Below are positions 8,827 to 17,094 of a stretch of DNA of 64,000 bases, in pieces. Each line of letters starts with the position of its first letter. The stretch's first letter is position 1. This DNA comes from Pseudoflavonifractor gallinarum (GTDB taxonomy: Bacteria > Bacillota > Clostridia > Oscillospirales > Oscillospiraceae). The position numbers and the translations under genes were made by a program. Location: NCBI RefSeq assembly GCF_014982855.1, contig NZ_JADCKF010000002.1, positions 248,001 through 312,000 of the forward strand. The letters run 5' to 3'. The notes below the pieces were generated by a model that worked only from the letters and a program-made list of their open reading frames with translations, was not told where the DNA came from and made no database searches.

Positions 8827-9834
8827 ATGAATAAGCTGTTCTTTTTCCAGACCCCGAAGGAAAATCTGAAGATCAACGTGGTCTTCCGGGACGAGAAGCT
8901 GCTGGAGTCCTTCAAGGCCGACTCCGCCGAGACTGAGGTCCTGCCCGACGTCCACGACTACTATACCGACATCTACTTCCCCAAGGCGCCCGCGGATCGT
9001 CCTTACACCTTCTCCTCCATCGTGCTCTCTTCCGATGGTAAGATGGCCTATCAGGACAATCCCTCCGGCCCCCTGGTGGCCAAGAACAACTTCCTGGATC
9101 CCGACGGCTCCCTGGGTGACTTCTGGGTGCTCAACGTGCTGCGCTCCTATGCCGACGGCATCATCGTGGGCGCCAACACCCTGGCCAAGGAGCCCGGCAT
9201 CACCTGCCACGTCTACGACGAGGACCTGACCCGTCAGCGCCGGGAGCACCTGGGCAAGAAGCATCAGCCGGTCAGCGTGGTGGTCTCCTTTGACGCCACC
9301 GACATCCCCTTCGACCACTACACCTTCGACGTCGACCCCGCCGAGGAGCTGAAGATGGTCATCGCCACCGGTCCCGACGGACTGGACTACATCCAGAAGA
9401 AGTCCCCCCTCAAGCACGTGGTCTACGGCCCCTTCACCTGCAAGGAGGATGTGGACAAGGCGGAGCTGGCTCCCCTGGACCGGGACTACGACGTGGTCCC
9501 CGTCATCGTTACCGGCGAGGGCAAGAACCCCGACGGCCATGTGATGATGTACGTCCTCAAGAAGCTGGGCCTGGAGAAGCTGTGCGTGGAGTCTCCCTCT
9601 TACTGCGCCTACATGCTCAAGGAGCAGATGCTGGATGAGTACTTCATCAACTACTCCATGGTCTTCGTGGGCGGCACCACCACCCCCGGCTCCTTCATCT
9701 CCTACGGCCACCTGGATCACCCCCACGCCGATCTCATCTCTCTGGGTACCCACAAGAGCAACTTCCTCTTTACCCGTCAGAAGATCCGCTACAACGTCAA
9801 GCAGGAGACCGACCTCTCCGCCTACAAGTATTAA
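8827..9834 (+). CDS. RibD C-terminal domain/dihydrofolate reductase-fold reductase
   Basis: The 335-residue protein matches the RibD C-terminal reductase fold. Seen are the strand SSIVLSSDGKMA near the N-terminal third, GDFWVLNVLRSYADGIIVGANTL (NADPH-binding helix), LGLEKLCVESPSYCAYML (the GG/ESP-type nucleotide site) and a C-terminal HADLISLGTHKSNFLFTRQKIRY. RibD reductases act on the ribosylamino-pyrimidine of riboflavin synthesis, but no deaminase domain is present and no rib genes are nearby. A role in the same ring-processing pathway as the aminohydrolase four bases upstream is therefore more likely. Some methylotrophs use a DHFR-fold enzyme to reduce dihydromethanopterin, which is relevant beside an Mch homologue. 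The start follows a GGGAGGT site. Confidence 0.8.
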   Translation: MNKLFFFQTPKENLKINVVFRDEKLLESFKADSAETEVLPDVHDYYTDIYFPKAPADRPYTFSSIVLSSDGKMAYQDNPSGPLVAKNNFLDPDGSLGDFWVLNVLRSYADGIIVGANTLAKEPGITCHVYDEDLTRQRREHLGKKHQPVSVVVSFDATDIPFDHYTFDVDPAEELKMVIATGPDGLDYIQKKSPLKHVVYGPFTCKEDVDKAELAPLDRDYDVVPVIVTGEGKNPDGHVMMYVLKKLGLEKLCVESPSYCAYMLKEQMLDEYFINYSMVFVGGTTTPGSFISYGHLDHPHADLISLGTHKSNFLFTRQKIRYNVKQETDLSAYKY

Positions 9835-9934
9835 ACTGAAACCATTCGTCCAAGGCGCACAGCGCCATCGGGACACCGTCCGGCGGGGAAGGCCCCGCGG
9901 AATTTGTCCTCATGAAAATTAGGAGGAAAGAAAC

Positions 9935-11326
9935 ATGAATTACGATCTGGTTGTCATCGGCGCCGGCCCCGGCGGCTATGTGGCCGCCATCCGTGCGGCC
10001 CAGCTGGGCATGAAGACTGCGATTGTGGAGAAGGACGCCTGCGGCGGCACCTGCCTCAACTACGGCTGTATCCCCACCAAGGCCCTGTACAAGAACGCCG
10101 AGGTGGTGGACGAGATCATGCACGCCGATGAGTTCGGGATCTCGGTCAAGGGCTACGACATCGACATGAAGAAGGTCCAGGCCCGCAAGGCCAAGGTGGT
10201 CAAGACCCTGTCCGGCGGCGTGGAGTTCCTGCTCAAGGCCAACAAGGTGGAGCTGGTGAAGGGCGCCGCCAAGATCCTGGCCCCCGGGAAGGTGGAGGTC
10301 AACGGCAAGGTGCTGGAGACCAAGAACATCCTCATTGCCTCCGGCTCCAAGGCCTCCAAGCCTCCCATCAAGGGCATCGACAACCCCGGCGTGCTCACCA
10401 GCAAGGAGGCGCTGGAGATGGACCACGTGCCCGGTAAGATCGTCATCATCGGCGGCGGCGTCATCGGCATCGAGTTTGCCGGCATCTACAAGGCCTTCGG
10501 CGCCGAGGTCACCATCGTGGAGTTTATGCCCAAGATCATCCCCAACATGGACAAGGAGATCACCGACCGCCTCCAGAAGCTGCTGGAGAAGAAGGGCATC
10601 CAGTTCATGGTGGGCACCAAGGTGGAGGAGATCAGCAAGAGCGGCTCCGGCCTCTCCGTCACCGTGGACAAGGACGGCACCAAGAGCAGCCTGCCCTGCG
10701 ACGAGGTGCTGGTCTCCACCGGCCGCGAGCTGGACATCGAGGGCCTGAACCTGGACGGCCTGGGCATCGCCTACGACCGCAAGGGCGTCAAGGTGGATGA
10801 GAACTTCCAGACCAACGTCCCGGGCATCTACGCCATCGGCGACGTGATCGGCGGCGTGATGCTGGCCCACGTGGCTTCCGACGAGGGCAAGGTCTGCGTG
10901 GAGCGCATGGCCGGCGAGGACGCCCGGGTGGACTATGACCTGGTGCCCAGCGCCGTGTTCACCTTCCCCGAGGTGGCCAGCGTCGGCATGTCCGAGGAGC
11001 AGGTCAAGGAGAAGGGCCTGGAGTACGAGGTGGGCAAGTTCCAGTTCTCCGGCAACGGCAAGGCCCTCACCATGAACAACGCCGAGGGCATGATCAAGGT
11101 CATCGTGTCCAAGGACAAGCAGCGCATCCTGGGCGTCCACATCGTGGGCCCCAACGCCAGCGACCTGCTCACCGAGGCGGCCCTGGCCATGCGCGGCGAG
11201 TTCACCGTGGAAGAGGTGGCCAACACCATGCACGGCCATCCCACCCTGTCCGAGGCCTTTGAGGAGGCCCTGACCCTGACTCTGGGCCGCGGCATCCACA
11301 GCGCCCCCGCCAAGAAAAAGAAATAA
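9935..11326 (+). CDS. lpdA: Dihydrolipoyl dehydrogenase (E3)
   Basis: The 463-residue flavoprotein reoxidises the dihydrolipoyl groups of E2 with NAD. Seen are the FAD-binding GAGPGGYVAA (9-18), the redox disulfide C40/C45 in GGTCLNYGCIPTK, the NAD-binding GGGVIGIEFA, the second FAD motif GIYAIGDV and the C-terminal HPTLSE pair that completes the active site of the partner subunit. Unlike some acetoin-operon E3s it has no N-terminal lipoyl domain. A strong AGGAGG precedes the ATG. It closes the 11-kb collinear locus; a repeat element follows. Confidence 0.95.
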   Translation: MNYDLVVIGAGPGGYVAAIRAAQLGMKTAIVEKDACGGTCLNYGCIPTKALYKNAEVVDEIMHADEFGISVKGYDIDMKKVQARKAKVVKTLSGGVEFLLKANKVELVKGAAKILAPGKVEVNGKVLETKNILIASGSKASKPPIKGIDNPGVLTSKEALEMDHVPGKIVIIGGGVIGIEFAGIYKAFGAEVTIVEFMPKIIPNMDKEITDRLQKLLEKKGIQFMVGTKVEEISKSGSGLSVTVDKDGTKSSLPCDEVLVSTGRELDIEGLNLDGLGIAYDRKGVKVDENFQTNVPGIYAIGDVIGGVMLAHVASDEGKVCVERMAGEDARVDYDLVPSAVFTFPEVASVGMSEEQVKEKGLEYEVGKFQFSGNGKALTMNNAEGMIKVIVSKDKQRILGVHIVGPNASDLLTEAALAMRGEFTVEEVANTMHGHPTLSEAFEEALTLTLGRGIHSAPAKKKK

Positions 11327-11367
11327 GGCTCCGTCCGGAAAACGGCGCATTTGCCCCCGCGCAGCGG

Positions 11368-11558
11368 CGCCTCGCAGAGTTCCGCCGTGCGCAGACGGCG
11401 GAATGGAATGGGATCGTGGTTTCCGGCGGCGTGTACGTCGGAAACCACTCCGCTCAGGCTGCAAGTGTGCGCGCGTCAGCGCGTGCGCGCAGCGGACTGC
11501 ATTTCTCTCTCAAAAATGCTTGCATTTTTGAGAGGCGTGTCGGATGTGTCCGACACGC
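11368..11558 (-). repeat. Dispersed structured repeat, copy 1 (reverse orientation)
   Basis: One of four related elements in this window, here inverted relative to the others. In plus-strand order it carries hairpin D (11380-11403, TTCCGCCGT...ACGGCGGAA), hairpin C (11416-11448, GTGGTTTCCG...CGGAAACCAC), a GC-rich variable segment, hairpin B (11509-11532, CTCAAAAATGC...GCATTTTTGAG) and hairpin A (11535-11558, GCGTGTCGGA...TCCGACACGC). Hairpin C differs from the other copies by a paired change (GTGT/ACAC to GTGG/CCAC). It fills the spacer between the E3 gene and the ABM-like gene. Open frames across it are considered spurious. Confidence 0.85.
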
Positions 11559-11562
11559 CAGA

Positions 11563-11592
11563 CCCCTCCGTGCAGCAGCGCGGAGGGGCCTT
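11563..11592 (+). terminator. Hairpin ahead of the ABM-like gene
   Basis: GGCCCCTCCGCGCTGCTGCA is approximately the complement of this short hairpin: CCCCTCCG near 11564-11571 pairs with CGGAGGGG near 11581-11588, followed by CCTTTGCC. It directly abuts repeat copy 1 and could terminate read-through from the E3 gene. Confidence 0.4.
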
Positions 11593-11618
11593 TGCCTACC
11601 ATTGAAGGAGGAATTACC

Positions 11619-11963
11619 ATGGAACTCAAAGTCTATGACAAGCCCCAGTTCATCGAGGAGCTGGTGTTCCGCATCGCCCCCGGACAGGTGGAGCGCTATC
11701 TGGAGCTGGAACAGGAGATCTTCTCCGAGCCCCTCTCCCACCGGGCCGGCTTCCTGGGGGCCGAGACCTGGGTGAGCAAGGACCACGAGGGGGAGGTGAC
11801 CTCCCTCTACTTCTGGGAGAGCGAGGAGGCCTACCACAACCTGGATCAGGTCTGGCTGGGCGGCCAGAAGGATAAGATGGGCCAGCTCATGGGCGAGGAC
11901 GCGGTCTTTGTCCGGGCGGGCCATGTGTCCGACCGCCGCTTCCGGGTGCGGGAATACCGCTGA
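11619..11963 (+). CDS. ABM-fold (TIGR03792-like) protein of unknown function
   Basis: The 114-residue protein looks like a single antibiotic-biosynthesis-monooxygenase-type ferredoxin-like domain, with FRIAPGQVERYLELEQEIF, then HRAGFLGAETWVS and VTSLYFWESEEAYHNL, the pattern of the TIGR03792-like group. The function of that group is not established; some ABM proteins oxidise polyketides or degrade haem. The start is set by AAGGAGG eight bases upstream. Its TGA overlaps the ATG of the MBL hydrolase gene, so the two are co-translated. Confidence 0.65.
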   Translation: MELKVYDKPQFIEELVFRIAPGQVERYLELEQEIFSEPLSHRAGFLGAETWVSKDHEGEVTSLYFWESEEAYHNLDQVWLGGQKDKMGQLMGEDAVFVRAGHVSDRRFRVREYR

Positions 11964-12832
11964 TGGCAGCCGTCCGGTCCAAGCGGGACCTGCCGCCGGA
12001 GGGGCCGCTCCCGCGGCCGGCGCCCCGGCAGTGGTGGGAGGGGGAGGAGCCGGTGGAGCTCCGCCTCACGGCCAACGCGGGGGTGCTTCTGACCTCCCGG
12101 GGGGAAAAGCTGCTGGTGGACGGACTCCACGACAGCCGCGCCCACGATTTCAGCCCGGTCGCCCCGGAGACGCTGGCGGCACTGGCGGCCGGCGCGCCCC
12201 CCTGGGACGGGATCCGCTGGCTCTTTTATACCCATCTGCACATCGACCACTTTTCCGGCCGGGAGACCATCCGCTTCCTGGAGGGAAACCGGGTGGAGAA
12301 GCTCTTCCTGCCCGCCGGGAACGGGGGACCGGGGATCGACCGGGAGGACGTGTCCGCCCTGCGCAGCTGGCTCACTCAGCGGGCCGCGCCGGTGCAGGAG
12401 CTGCGCCTTCCCGAGTACCGCAGCGTGACCTATCCGCTGGTGAGCGGGATCCGGGTGACGGCCTTCCGCTCCCTCCACGCCTCGGAGGAGTTTGAGGAGG
12501 TGGAGCACGAGTGCTTCCTCTTCGACCTGGCCGGGAAGAAGGTCCTCTTTCTGGGGGACTCCAACTACGACCGGGACTACTTCGCCACCATGCTGGACGG
12601 GGTGGAGGTGGATACGGCGGTGGTGAATCCCCTCTTTCTCACGAATCCCTCCGGACGCAGCGTGGTGCTGGAGGGGGTCCGGCCCCGCCGGGTGGTCATC
12701 GACCACATCCCCTTCCAGGAGGACGACAAGCTGCACATGCGCAAGCTGGTGGTGCGCAGCCTGGAGCGGTGGGGAGAGTCCTTTCCCCCCGTGGCGGTCC
12801 TCTGGGAAGCGGGGGACACCGTGCGCCTGTAA
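11963..12832 (+). CDS. MBL-fold metallo-hydrolase
   Basis: The 289-residue protein has a metallo-beta-lactamase-fold core. The first metal motif HLHIDH is at 91-96, a later FLGDSNYD supplies a metal Asp, and VVIDHIPFQEDD supplies a further His. The first 30 residues are rich in Arg/Pro and look non-conserved, so a later start is possible. It overlaps the preceding ABM-like gene by one base and probably works with it. The substrate is unknown; lactonase and phosphodiesterase relatives share this fold. Confidence 0.75.
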   Translation: MAAVRSKRDLPPEGPLPRPAPRQWWEGEEPVELRLTANAGVLLTSRGEKLLVDGLHDSRAHDFSPVAPETLAALAAGAPPWDGIRWLFYTHLHIDHFSGRETIRFLEGNRVEKLFLPAGNGGPGIDREDVSALRSWLTQRAAPVQELRLPEYRSVTYPLVSGIRVTAFRSLHASEEFEEVEHECFLFDLAGKKVLFLGDSNYDRDYFATMLDGVEVDTAVVNPLFLTNPSGRSVVLEGVRPRRVVIDHIPFQEDDKLHMRKLVVRSLERWGESFPPVAVLWEAGDTVRL

Positions 12833-12839
12833 ACCCGGA

Positions 12840-12880
12840 GGGCCCGGAGGGGAGAAGCGCTCCCTTCCGGGCCCTGTTTC
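12840..12880 (+). terminator. Rho-independent terminator after the MBL hydrolase gene
   Basis: GGGCCCGGA at 12840-12848 pairs with TCCGGGCCC at 12866-12874, with an inner GGGAG/CTCCC extension, followed by TGTTTC. Confidence 0.7.
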
Positions 12881-12980
12881 GTCCCCGCAGATTCCTCCAG
12901 AATCCCTCATAGTACAAGCTGCCCCGCGCATAAGATGACAGCACAAGCGCGGAGAGCGCGCGTCGAATGGAGGGATCTCA

Positions 12981-13238
12981 ATGGAACAGCGTATTGCCGA
13001 CCTTCGGTGCAAGGAGATCATCAGCATCAACGACGGGACGCGGTACGGATTCGTGGGTGATGTGGAGGTAGAGCTGGACACCGGCCGGATCCGGGCCCTG
13101 GTGGTGCCGGGCCGCCTGCGGCTGTTTGGCCTGCTGGGGCGGCGGGAGGACCGGCTCTTCTCCTGGGAGAGCGTGCGCCGCTTTGGAGAGGACATCATCC
13201 TGGTGGAGGAGCATCCGAGGCGTTTGCCGGAGGAATAA
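12981..13238 (+). CDS. YlmC/YmxH family sporulation protein (PRC-barrel)
   Basis: The 85-residue single-domain PRC-barrel protein opens RIADLRCKEIISINDGTRYGFVGDVEVEL and ends with FSWESVRRFGEDIILVE, the pattern of the YlmC/YmxH family found in endospore-forming Firmicutes. Its precise role is unclear; family members are sporulation-associated. It is monocistronic, ahead of glmS, and supports the view that the organism sporulates. Confidence 0.8.
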   Translation: MEQRIADLRCKEIISINDGTRYGFVGDVEVELDTGRIRALVVPGRLRLFGLLGRREDRLFSWESVRRFGEDIILVEEHPRRLPEE

Positions 13239-13250
13239 ATTTTTTGTTCG

Positions 13251-13347
13251 CCCGTTTGGTATGAAAAGCATGCTTTTTTTTCACAAACGGGAGGAAACGT
13301 CAGGAAATAGTAAAGGATGTTCCGGAAGGGGGCGCCGCCCTCCGGAA
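13251..13347 (+). terminator. Two hairpins between the ylmC-like gene and glmS
   Basis: CCCGTTTG and CAAACGGG (about 13251-13291) enclose a T-rich segment, and a second hairpin TCCGGA/TCCGGA flanks a GC-rich core (about 13321-13346). The first probably terminates the ylmC-like transcript. Neither matches the conserved core of the glmS ribozyme. Confidence 0.5.
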
Positions 13348-13355
13348 TCGGGGAC

Positions 13356-13383
13356 TTTACGACGCTAAAAGATGTGATATAAT
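13356..13383 (+). promoter_or_regulatory. Promoter of glmS
   Basis: TTTACG at 13356-13361 and a perfect TATAAT at 13378-13383 are separated by 16 bases, and the -10 is extended by TG one base upstream. It lies about 77 bases before the glmS start. The rest of the leader shows no recognised riboswitch. Confidence 0.65.
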
Positions 13384-13460
13384 AACGGGTATAGTTTAGG
13401 AACGATTTTTAAACTTGTTAGTATGTTAAAAAATGCACGAGACAGGCTGGGGGAACTATT

Positions 13461-15293
13461 ATGTGCGGAATCGTAGGATTTGCAGGAAAAGAGGAAGCGG
13501 CGCCCATTTTGCTGGACGGTCTGCGCCGTCTGGAATACCGGGGATATGATTCGGCCGGTGTGGCCGTCTATCACCCGGAGCGGGGCCTCCAGGTCATCAA
13601 GACCAAGGGCCGCATCCAGGCGCTGGCCGACCAGGTGGAGGCCGCCGGCGGCATGCCCGGGAGCATTGGCCTGGGGCACACCCGCTGGGCCACCCACGGA
13701 GAGCCCTCCGATGTCAACTCCCACCCCCACATGAGCCAGAACGGCCGCATTGCGGTGGTACATAACGGCATCATCGAAAATTATGCCGAGATCAAGGAAT
13801 TTCTCCAGTCCACCGGCGTGCATTTTGTCTCCCAGACCGACACGGAAGTGGTGGCCCAGCTGCTGGAATACTACTATGACGGCAACATTCTGGACGCGGT
13901 CACCAAGGTGCTCCACCGGATCCAGGGGGCCTATGCCCTGGGCATCCTGTGCGCCGACTGCCCCGACCGGCTGATCGCCGCCCGGAAGGACAGCCCGCTC
14001 ATCCTGGGCTTTGGGGAGGGATTCCACCTCATGGCCTCCGACGTGACGGCGGTCATCCGCCACACCCGGGAGGTCTGCTACCTGGACGACGGGGAGATCG
14101 CCGAGCTCACCCCCGACCACTGCTGGGTGTACGACGCCTATCTCCGCCCGGTGGAAAAGAAGCACCACCAGGTGGACTGGGAGATCTCCGCCGCCGAAAA
14201 GGGCGGATATGAGCACTTCATGCTCAAGGAGATCCTGGAGCAGCCCAAGGCGGTGCGGGACACCATCTCCCCCCGCATCCAGAACGGGGAAGTGGTCCTG
14301 GACGGGGTGGAGCTGGACGCGGACTATCTCCACGGTCTGGACAAGATCTATGTGATCGCCTGCGGCTCCTCCTACCATGTGGGCGTGGCGGCCAAGTACA
14401 TTCTGGAAAAGTTGCTGCGCAAGCCGGTGGAGGTGGCCCTGGCCTCCGAGTTCCGGTACTGCGACCCCATCGTGAGCAGCCGGACCCTGGCCCTGGTCAT
14501 CAGCCAGTCGGGCGAGACCATCGACACCCTGGCCGCCCTGCGGGAGGCCAGACGGAGAGGGGCCCGGGTCCTGTCGGTGGTGAATGTAGTGGGCTCCACC
14601 ATCGCCCGGGAGTCCGACGAGGTGCTCTACACCTGGGCCGGGCCCGAGATCGCGGTGGCCACCACCAAGGCCTACTCCACCCAGCTGGCCCTGGTGGATC
14701 TGATCGCCCTGTACGCCGCCCGGCAGATGGGGACCATTCCCGAGGCGGAGTATGCCGCCGCCGTGGCCGCCCTGGAGGGGCTGCCCGAGCTGCTGGAGAA
14801 GGTCCTGGAGCAGCGGGAGCAGATCCAGTATCTGGCCTCCCTGTACTTCAACCACCCCTCGGTCTTCTTCATCGGCCGCAACCTGGATTATGCGGTGGGG
14901 CTGGAGGGCTCCCTCAAGCTCAAGGAGATCTCCTATCTCCACTCGGAGGCCTACGCCGCCGGAGAGCTCAAGCACGGCACCATCTCCCTGATCGAAAACG
15001 GGACCCTGGTGGTGGCCCTGGCCGGATACGCCCCCCTCTTTGAAAAGACCATGAGCAACGTGGTGGAGGTCAAGAGCCGGGGGGCCGACGTGCTGGGCCT
15101 GACCATGGAGGGCTTTGAGAAGCCCATGTCGGAGGCGGTCAACCACACCCTCACGGTGCCCGCGGCCCATCCCATGCTGCTCCCCTCCCTGGAGGTGGTG
15201 CCCATGCAGCTGTTTGCCTATTACGTGGCCCTGATGCACGGGTGCGACATCGACAAGCCCCGCAACCTGGCAAAATCGGTGACCGTGGAATGA
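13461..15293 (+). CDS. glmS: Glutamine--fructose-6-phosphate aminotransferase (isomerizing)
   Basis: The 610-residue enzyme makes glucosamine-6-phosphate from fructose-6-phosphate and glutamine, the first step to UDP-GlcNAc for cell wall. The N-terminal glutaminase domain (about 1-235) starts MCGIVGF, with Cys2 as nucleophile after Met removal, and shows RLEYRGYDSAG and HTRWATHG. Two SIS sugar-isomerase domains follow, with YVIACGSSYH, ISQSGETIDTL and ELKHGTISLIE, and the C-terminus ends DKPRNLAKSVTVE. Length and ends match GlmS. It has its own promoter; the familiar Firmicute glmS ribozyme core was not found in the 220-base leader. Confidence 0.97.
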   Translation: MCGIVGFAGKEEAAPILLDGLRRLEYRGYDSAGVAVYHPERGLQVIKTKGRIQALADQVEAAGGMPGSIGLGHTRWATHGEPSDVNSHPHMSQNGRIAVVHNGIIENYAEIKEFLQSTGVHFVSQTDTEVVAQLLEYYYDGNILDAVTKVLHRIQGAYALGILCADCPDRLIAARKDSPLILGFGEGFHLMASDVTAVIRHTREVCYLDDGEIAELTPDHCWVYDAYLRPVEKKHHQVDWEISAAEKGGYEHFMLKEILEQPKAVRDTISPRIQNGEVVLDGVELDADYLHGLDKIYVIACGSSYHVGVAAKYILEKLLRKPVEVALASEFRYCDPIVSSRTLALVISQSGETIDTLAALREARRRGARVLSVVNVVGSTIARESDEVLYTWAGPEIAVATTKAYSTQLALVDLIALYAARQMGTIPEAEYAAAVAALEGLPELLEKVLEQREQIQYLASLYFNHPSVFFIGRNLDYAVGLEGSLKLKEISYLHSEAYAAGELKHGTISLIENGTLVVALAGYAPLFEKTMSNVVEVKSRGADVLGLTMEGFEKPMSEAVNHTLTVPAAHPMLLPSLEVVPMQLFAYYVALMHGCDIDKPRNLAKSVTVE

Positions 15294-15370
15294 CGGCACG
15301 TTTTTGACAAAGCGCCCCCTCTTCCGCCGGGAAGAACGGACGTAAAAAAGATCTGGAGGTATCCTGAATC

Positions 15371-16990
15371 GTGAAAAGACTGCTTGCACTGACGCTGTCC
15401 CTGGCTGTGGCCGGCACCCTGACCGCCTGCGGTTCCGCGCCCTCTGACTCCTCTGCGCCCTCTGGTTCCCCCGCGCCGACCCAAGAGCAGAACTCTGCAC
15501 AGCCTGTTGTGATCAATTACGGACTCTCCAACCCGTGGGATTCGCTCATGCCCTACAACAGCCCCTCGGGCAGCAACTACTCCCGCATGATTTACGATAA
15601 GATCTACGACCGGCTGGTCTTTGTCCACGCCGACGGCACCCTGACCCCCAGAGCGGCCAAGTCCTGGGAGAGCGCCGACGACGGCCTGGCGGTGATCTTC
15701 CACCTGGACGAGAAGGCCGCCTTCCACGACGGCACGCCGGTCACGGCCCAGCACTGGGTGGACAGCATCGCCCTGGTGACCAACCCCGACTGCCCCGCCC
15801 TGGGACGCTCGGCCTTCGCCGTGCTGGCCGGCACCGACAGCACCGGCGCCGCCGTGGCGGGGGAGAAGCTGGGCGCGGAGGCCCTGGACGACACCACGCT
15901 GAAGCTGACCTTCAAGAACGTGACCACGCCCGAGGACTTTTTGCTGGACAAGAACCGGGAGTTCTACGTCCTGCCCACCCATCTGCTGGAGGGGACCGAC
16001 CCGTCGCAGGTGATGGAGCTGGACCTGTGGAAGGCCCCCATCGGCTCCGGCCCGTGCAAATTTGTCTCCGAGGTGGCGGGCAGCACCCTGACGCTGGAGG
16101 CCAATCCGGACTACCAGCTGGGCGCGCCCGGCTTTGACCAGCTGGTCATCACGGTGATGGACAAGTCCAGCCTCCTCACCGCCCTGATCGCCGGGGATCT
16201 GGACTACTACGGCATCGGCGGCAGCGTCACGGCGGACACCGCCCCCGCCGCCACCGAGGCCGGGCTGACCGTGCAGGAGGGCACGGTGCCCAACACCTTC
16301 TATGAGCTGATGCTCAACAACGAGACCATCTCGGATGCCCGCATCCGCCGGGCCATCGAGCTGGCCCTGGACAAGGAGCTGCTGAGCGAGCAGTCCACCG
16401 GCGGATACGGCACGGTCACCGGCACCTCGGTGCTGCCCACCTGCGCCAGCTACGCCGGAGACTACAACACCCCCTACGACGTGGAGGGGGCCAAGGAGCT
16501 GCTGACCGAGGCCGGGTATGACGGGACCACCTATACCCTGGCCTGCGCCTCCAACCGCGCGGGTCTCGCCGCCCTCATGCAGCAGGAGCTGGCCGAGGCC
16601 GGCATCACCATCACCATTGAGACAGTGGACTCCGCCACCATGTTCTCCGGCATGGCGGACGGCACCTATGACATGGGCATCGCCAGCCATACCCCCAGCG
16701 CTCTGCCCCTGTGGTTCGTGGAGAGCCGGTTCACCGAGAACAACAACATCTTCCACGTCCAGGACCTGAGCGAGGTGTCGGCCCTCATCCAGGCGGTGAA
16801 GGAGGAGACCGACCCCGATGCCCGCACCCAGGCCGTGAAGGCGCTGGAGGACTGGATGGCGGAGGAGCGTCCCTTCATCCCCCTGTGGTTCGGGACGGCC
16901 CTCCATGTGGAGTCCCCCACGGTGAGCGGCATCGAGTACACCGCAGCCAGCTTCTCCAACGAGAATGTGTGGGAGTGGGTCAAGAACTGA
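15371..16990 (+). CDS. ABC transporter substrate-binding lipoprotein, family 5 (peptide/nickel type)
   Basis: The 539-residue product begins with a GTG start eight or so bases after TGGAGG and a lipoprotein signal ending LTAC (Cys about 21). The mature part fits the DppA/OppA family: GLSNPWDSLMPYN, RLVFVHADGTLTPRAAKSWE, FHLDEKAAFHDGTPVTAQHW and LNNETISDARIRRAIELALDKELL. It would capture peptides, nickel chelates or another small ligand outside the membrane for the two permeases downstream. The ligand is not predictable. Confidence 0.9.
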   Translation: MKRLLALTLSLAVAGTLTACGSAPSDSSAPSGSPAPTQEQNSAQPVVINYGLSNPWDSLMPYNSPSGSNYSRMIYDKIYDRLVFVHADGTLTPRAAKSWESADDGLAVIFHLDEKAAFHDGTPVTAQHWVDSIALVTNPDCPALGRSAFAVLAGTDSTGAAVAGEKLGAEALDDTTLKLTFKNVTTPEDFLLDKNREFYVLPTHLLEGTDPSQVMELDLWKAPIGSGPCKFVSEVAGSTLTLEANPDYQLGAPGFDQLVITVMDKSSLLTALIAGDLDYYGIGGSVTADTAPAATEAGLTVQEGTVPNTFYELMLNNETISDARIRRAIELALDKELLSEQSTGGYGTVTGTSVLPTCASYAGDYNTPYDVEGAKELLTEAGYDGTTYTLACASNRAGLAALMQQELAEAGITITIETVDSATMFSGMADGTYDMGIASHTPSALPLWFVESRFTENNNIFHVQDLSEVSALIQAVKEETDPDARTQAVKALEDWMAEERPFIPLWFGTALHVESPTVSGIEYTAASFSNENVWEWVKN

Positions 16991-17094
16991 CGGCCGGACC
17001 AGACGCCCGGCGGTGAAATTTGGAAAACCTCCGTAAGAGCCTGCGGGCTCTATGCTCCCCCACCGGGGAGCCGGAAGTGTAGGAGGAAACAATC

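Noticed and set aside
4896-8915. Very long minus-strand open frame (over 1300 codons) opposite the dehydrogenase-complex and aminohydrolase genes.
   Set aside because: It is a shadow of strong codon bias on the plus strand. The translation is rich in Gly, His, Val and Leu without domain motifs, and it crosses several real genes.
13239-13460. Possible glmS ribozyme in the leader of glmS.
   Set aside because: The conserved ribozyme core could not be found. Only two hairpins and a promoter were seen, and the space between the promoter and the start codon is too short for the ribozyme.
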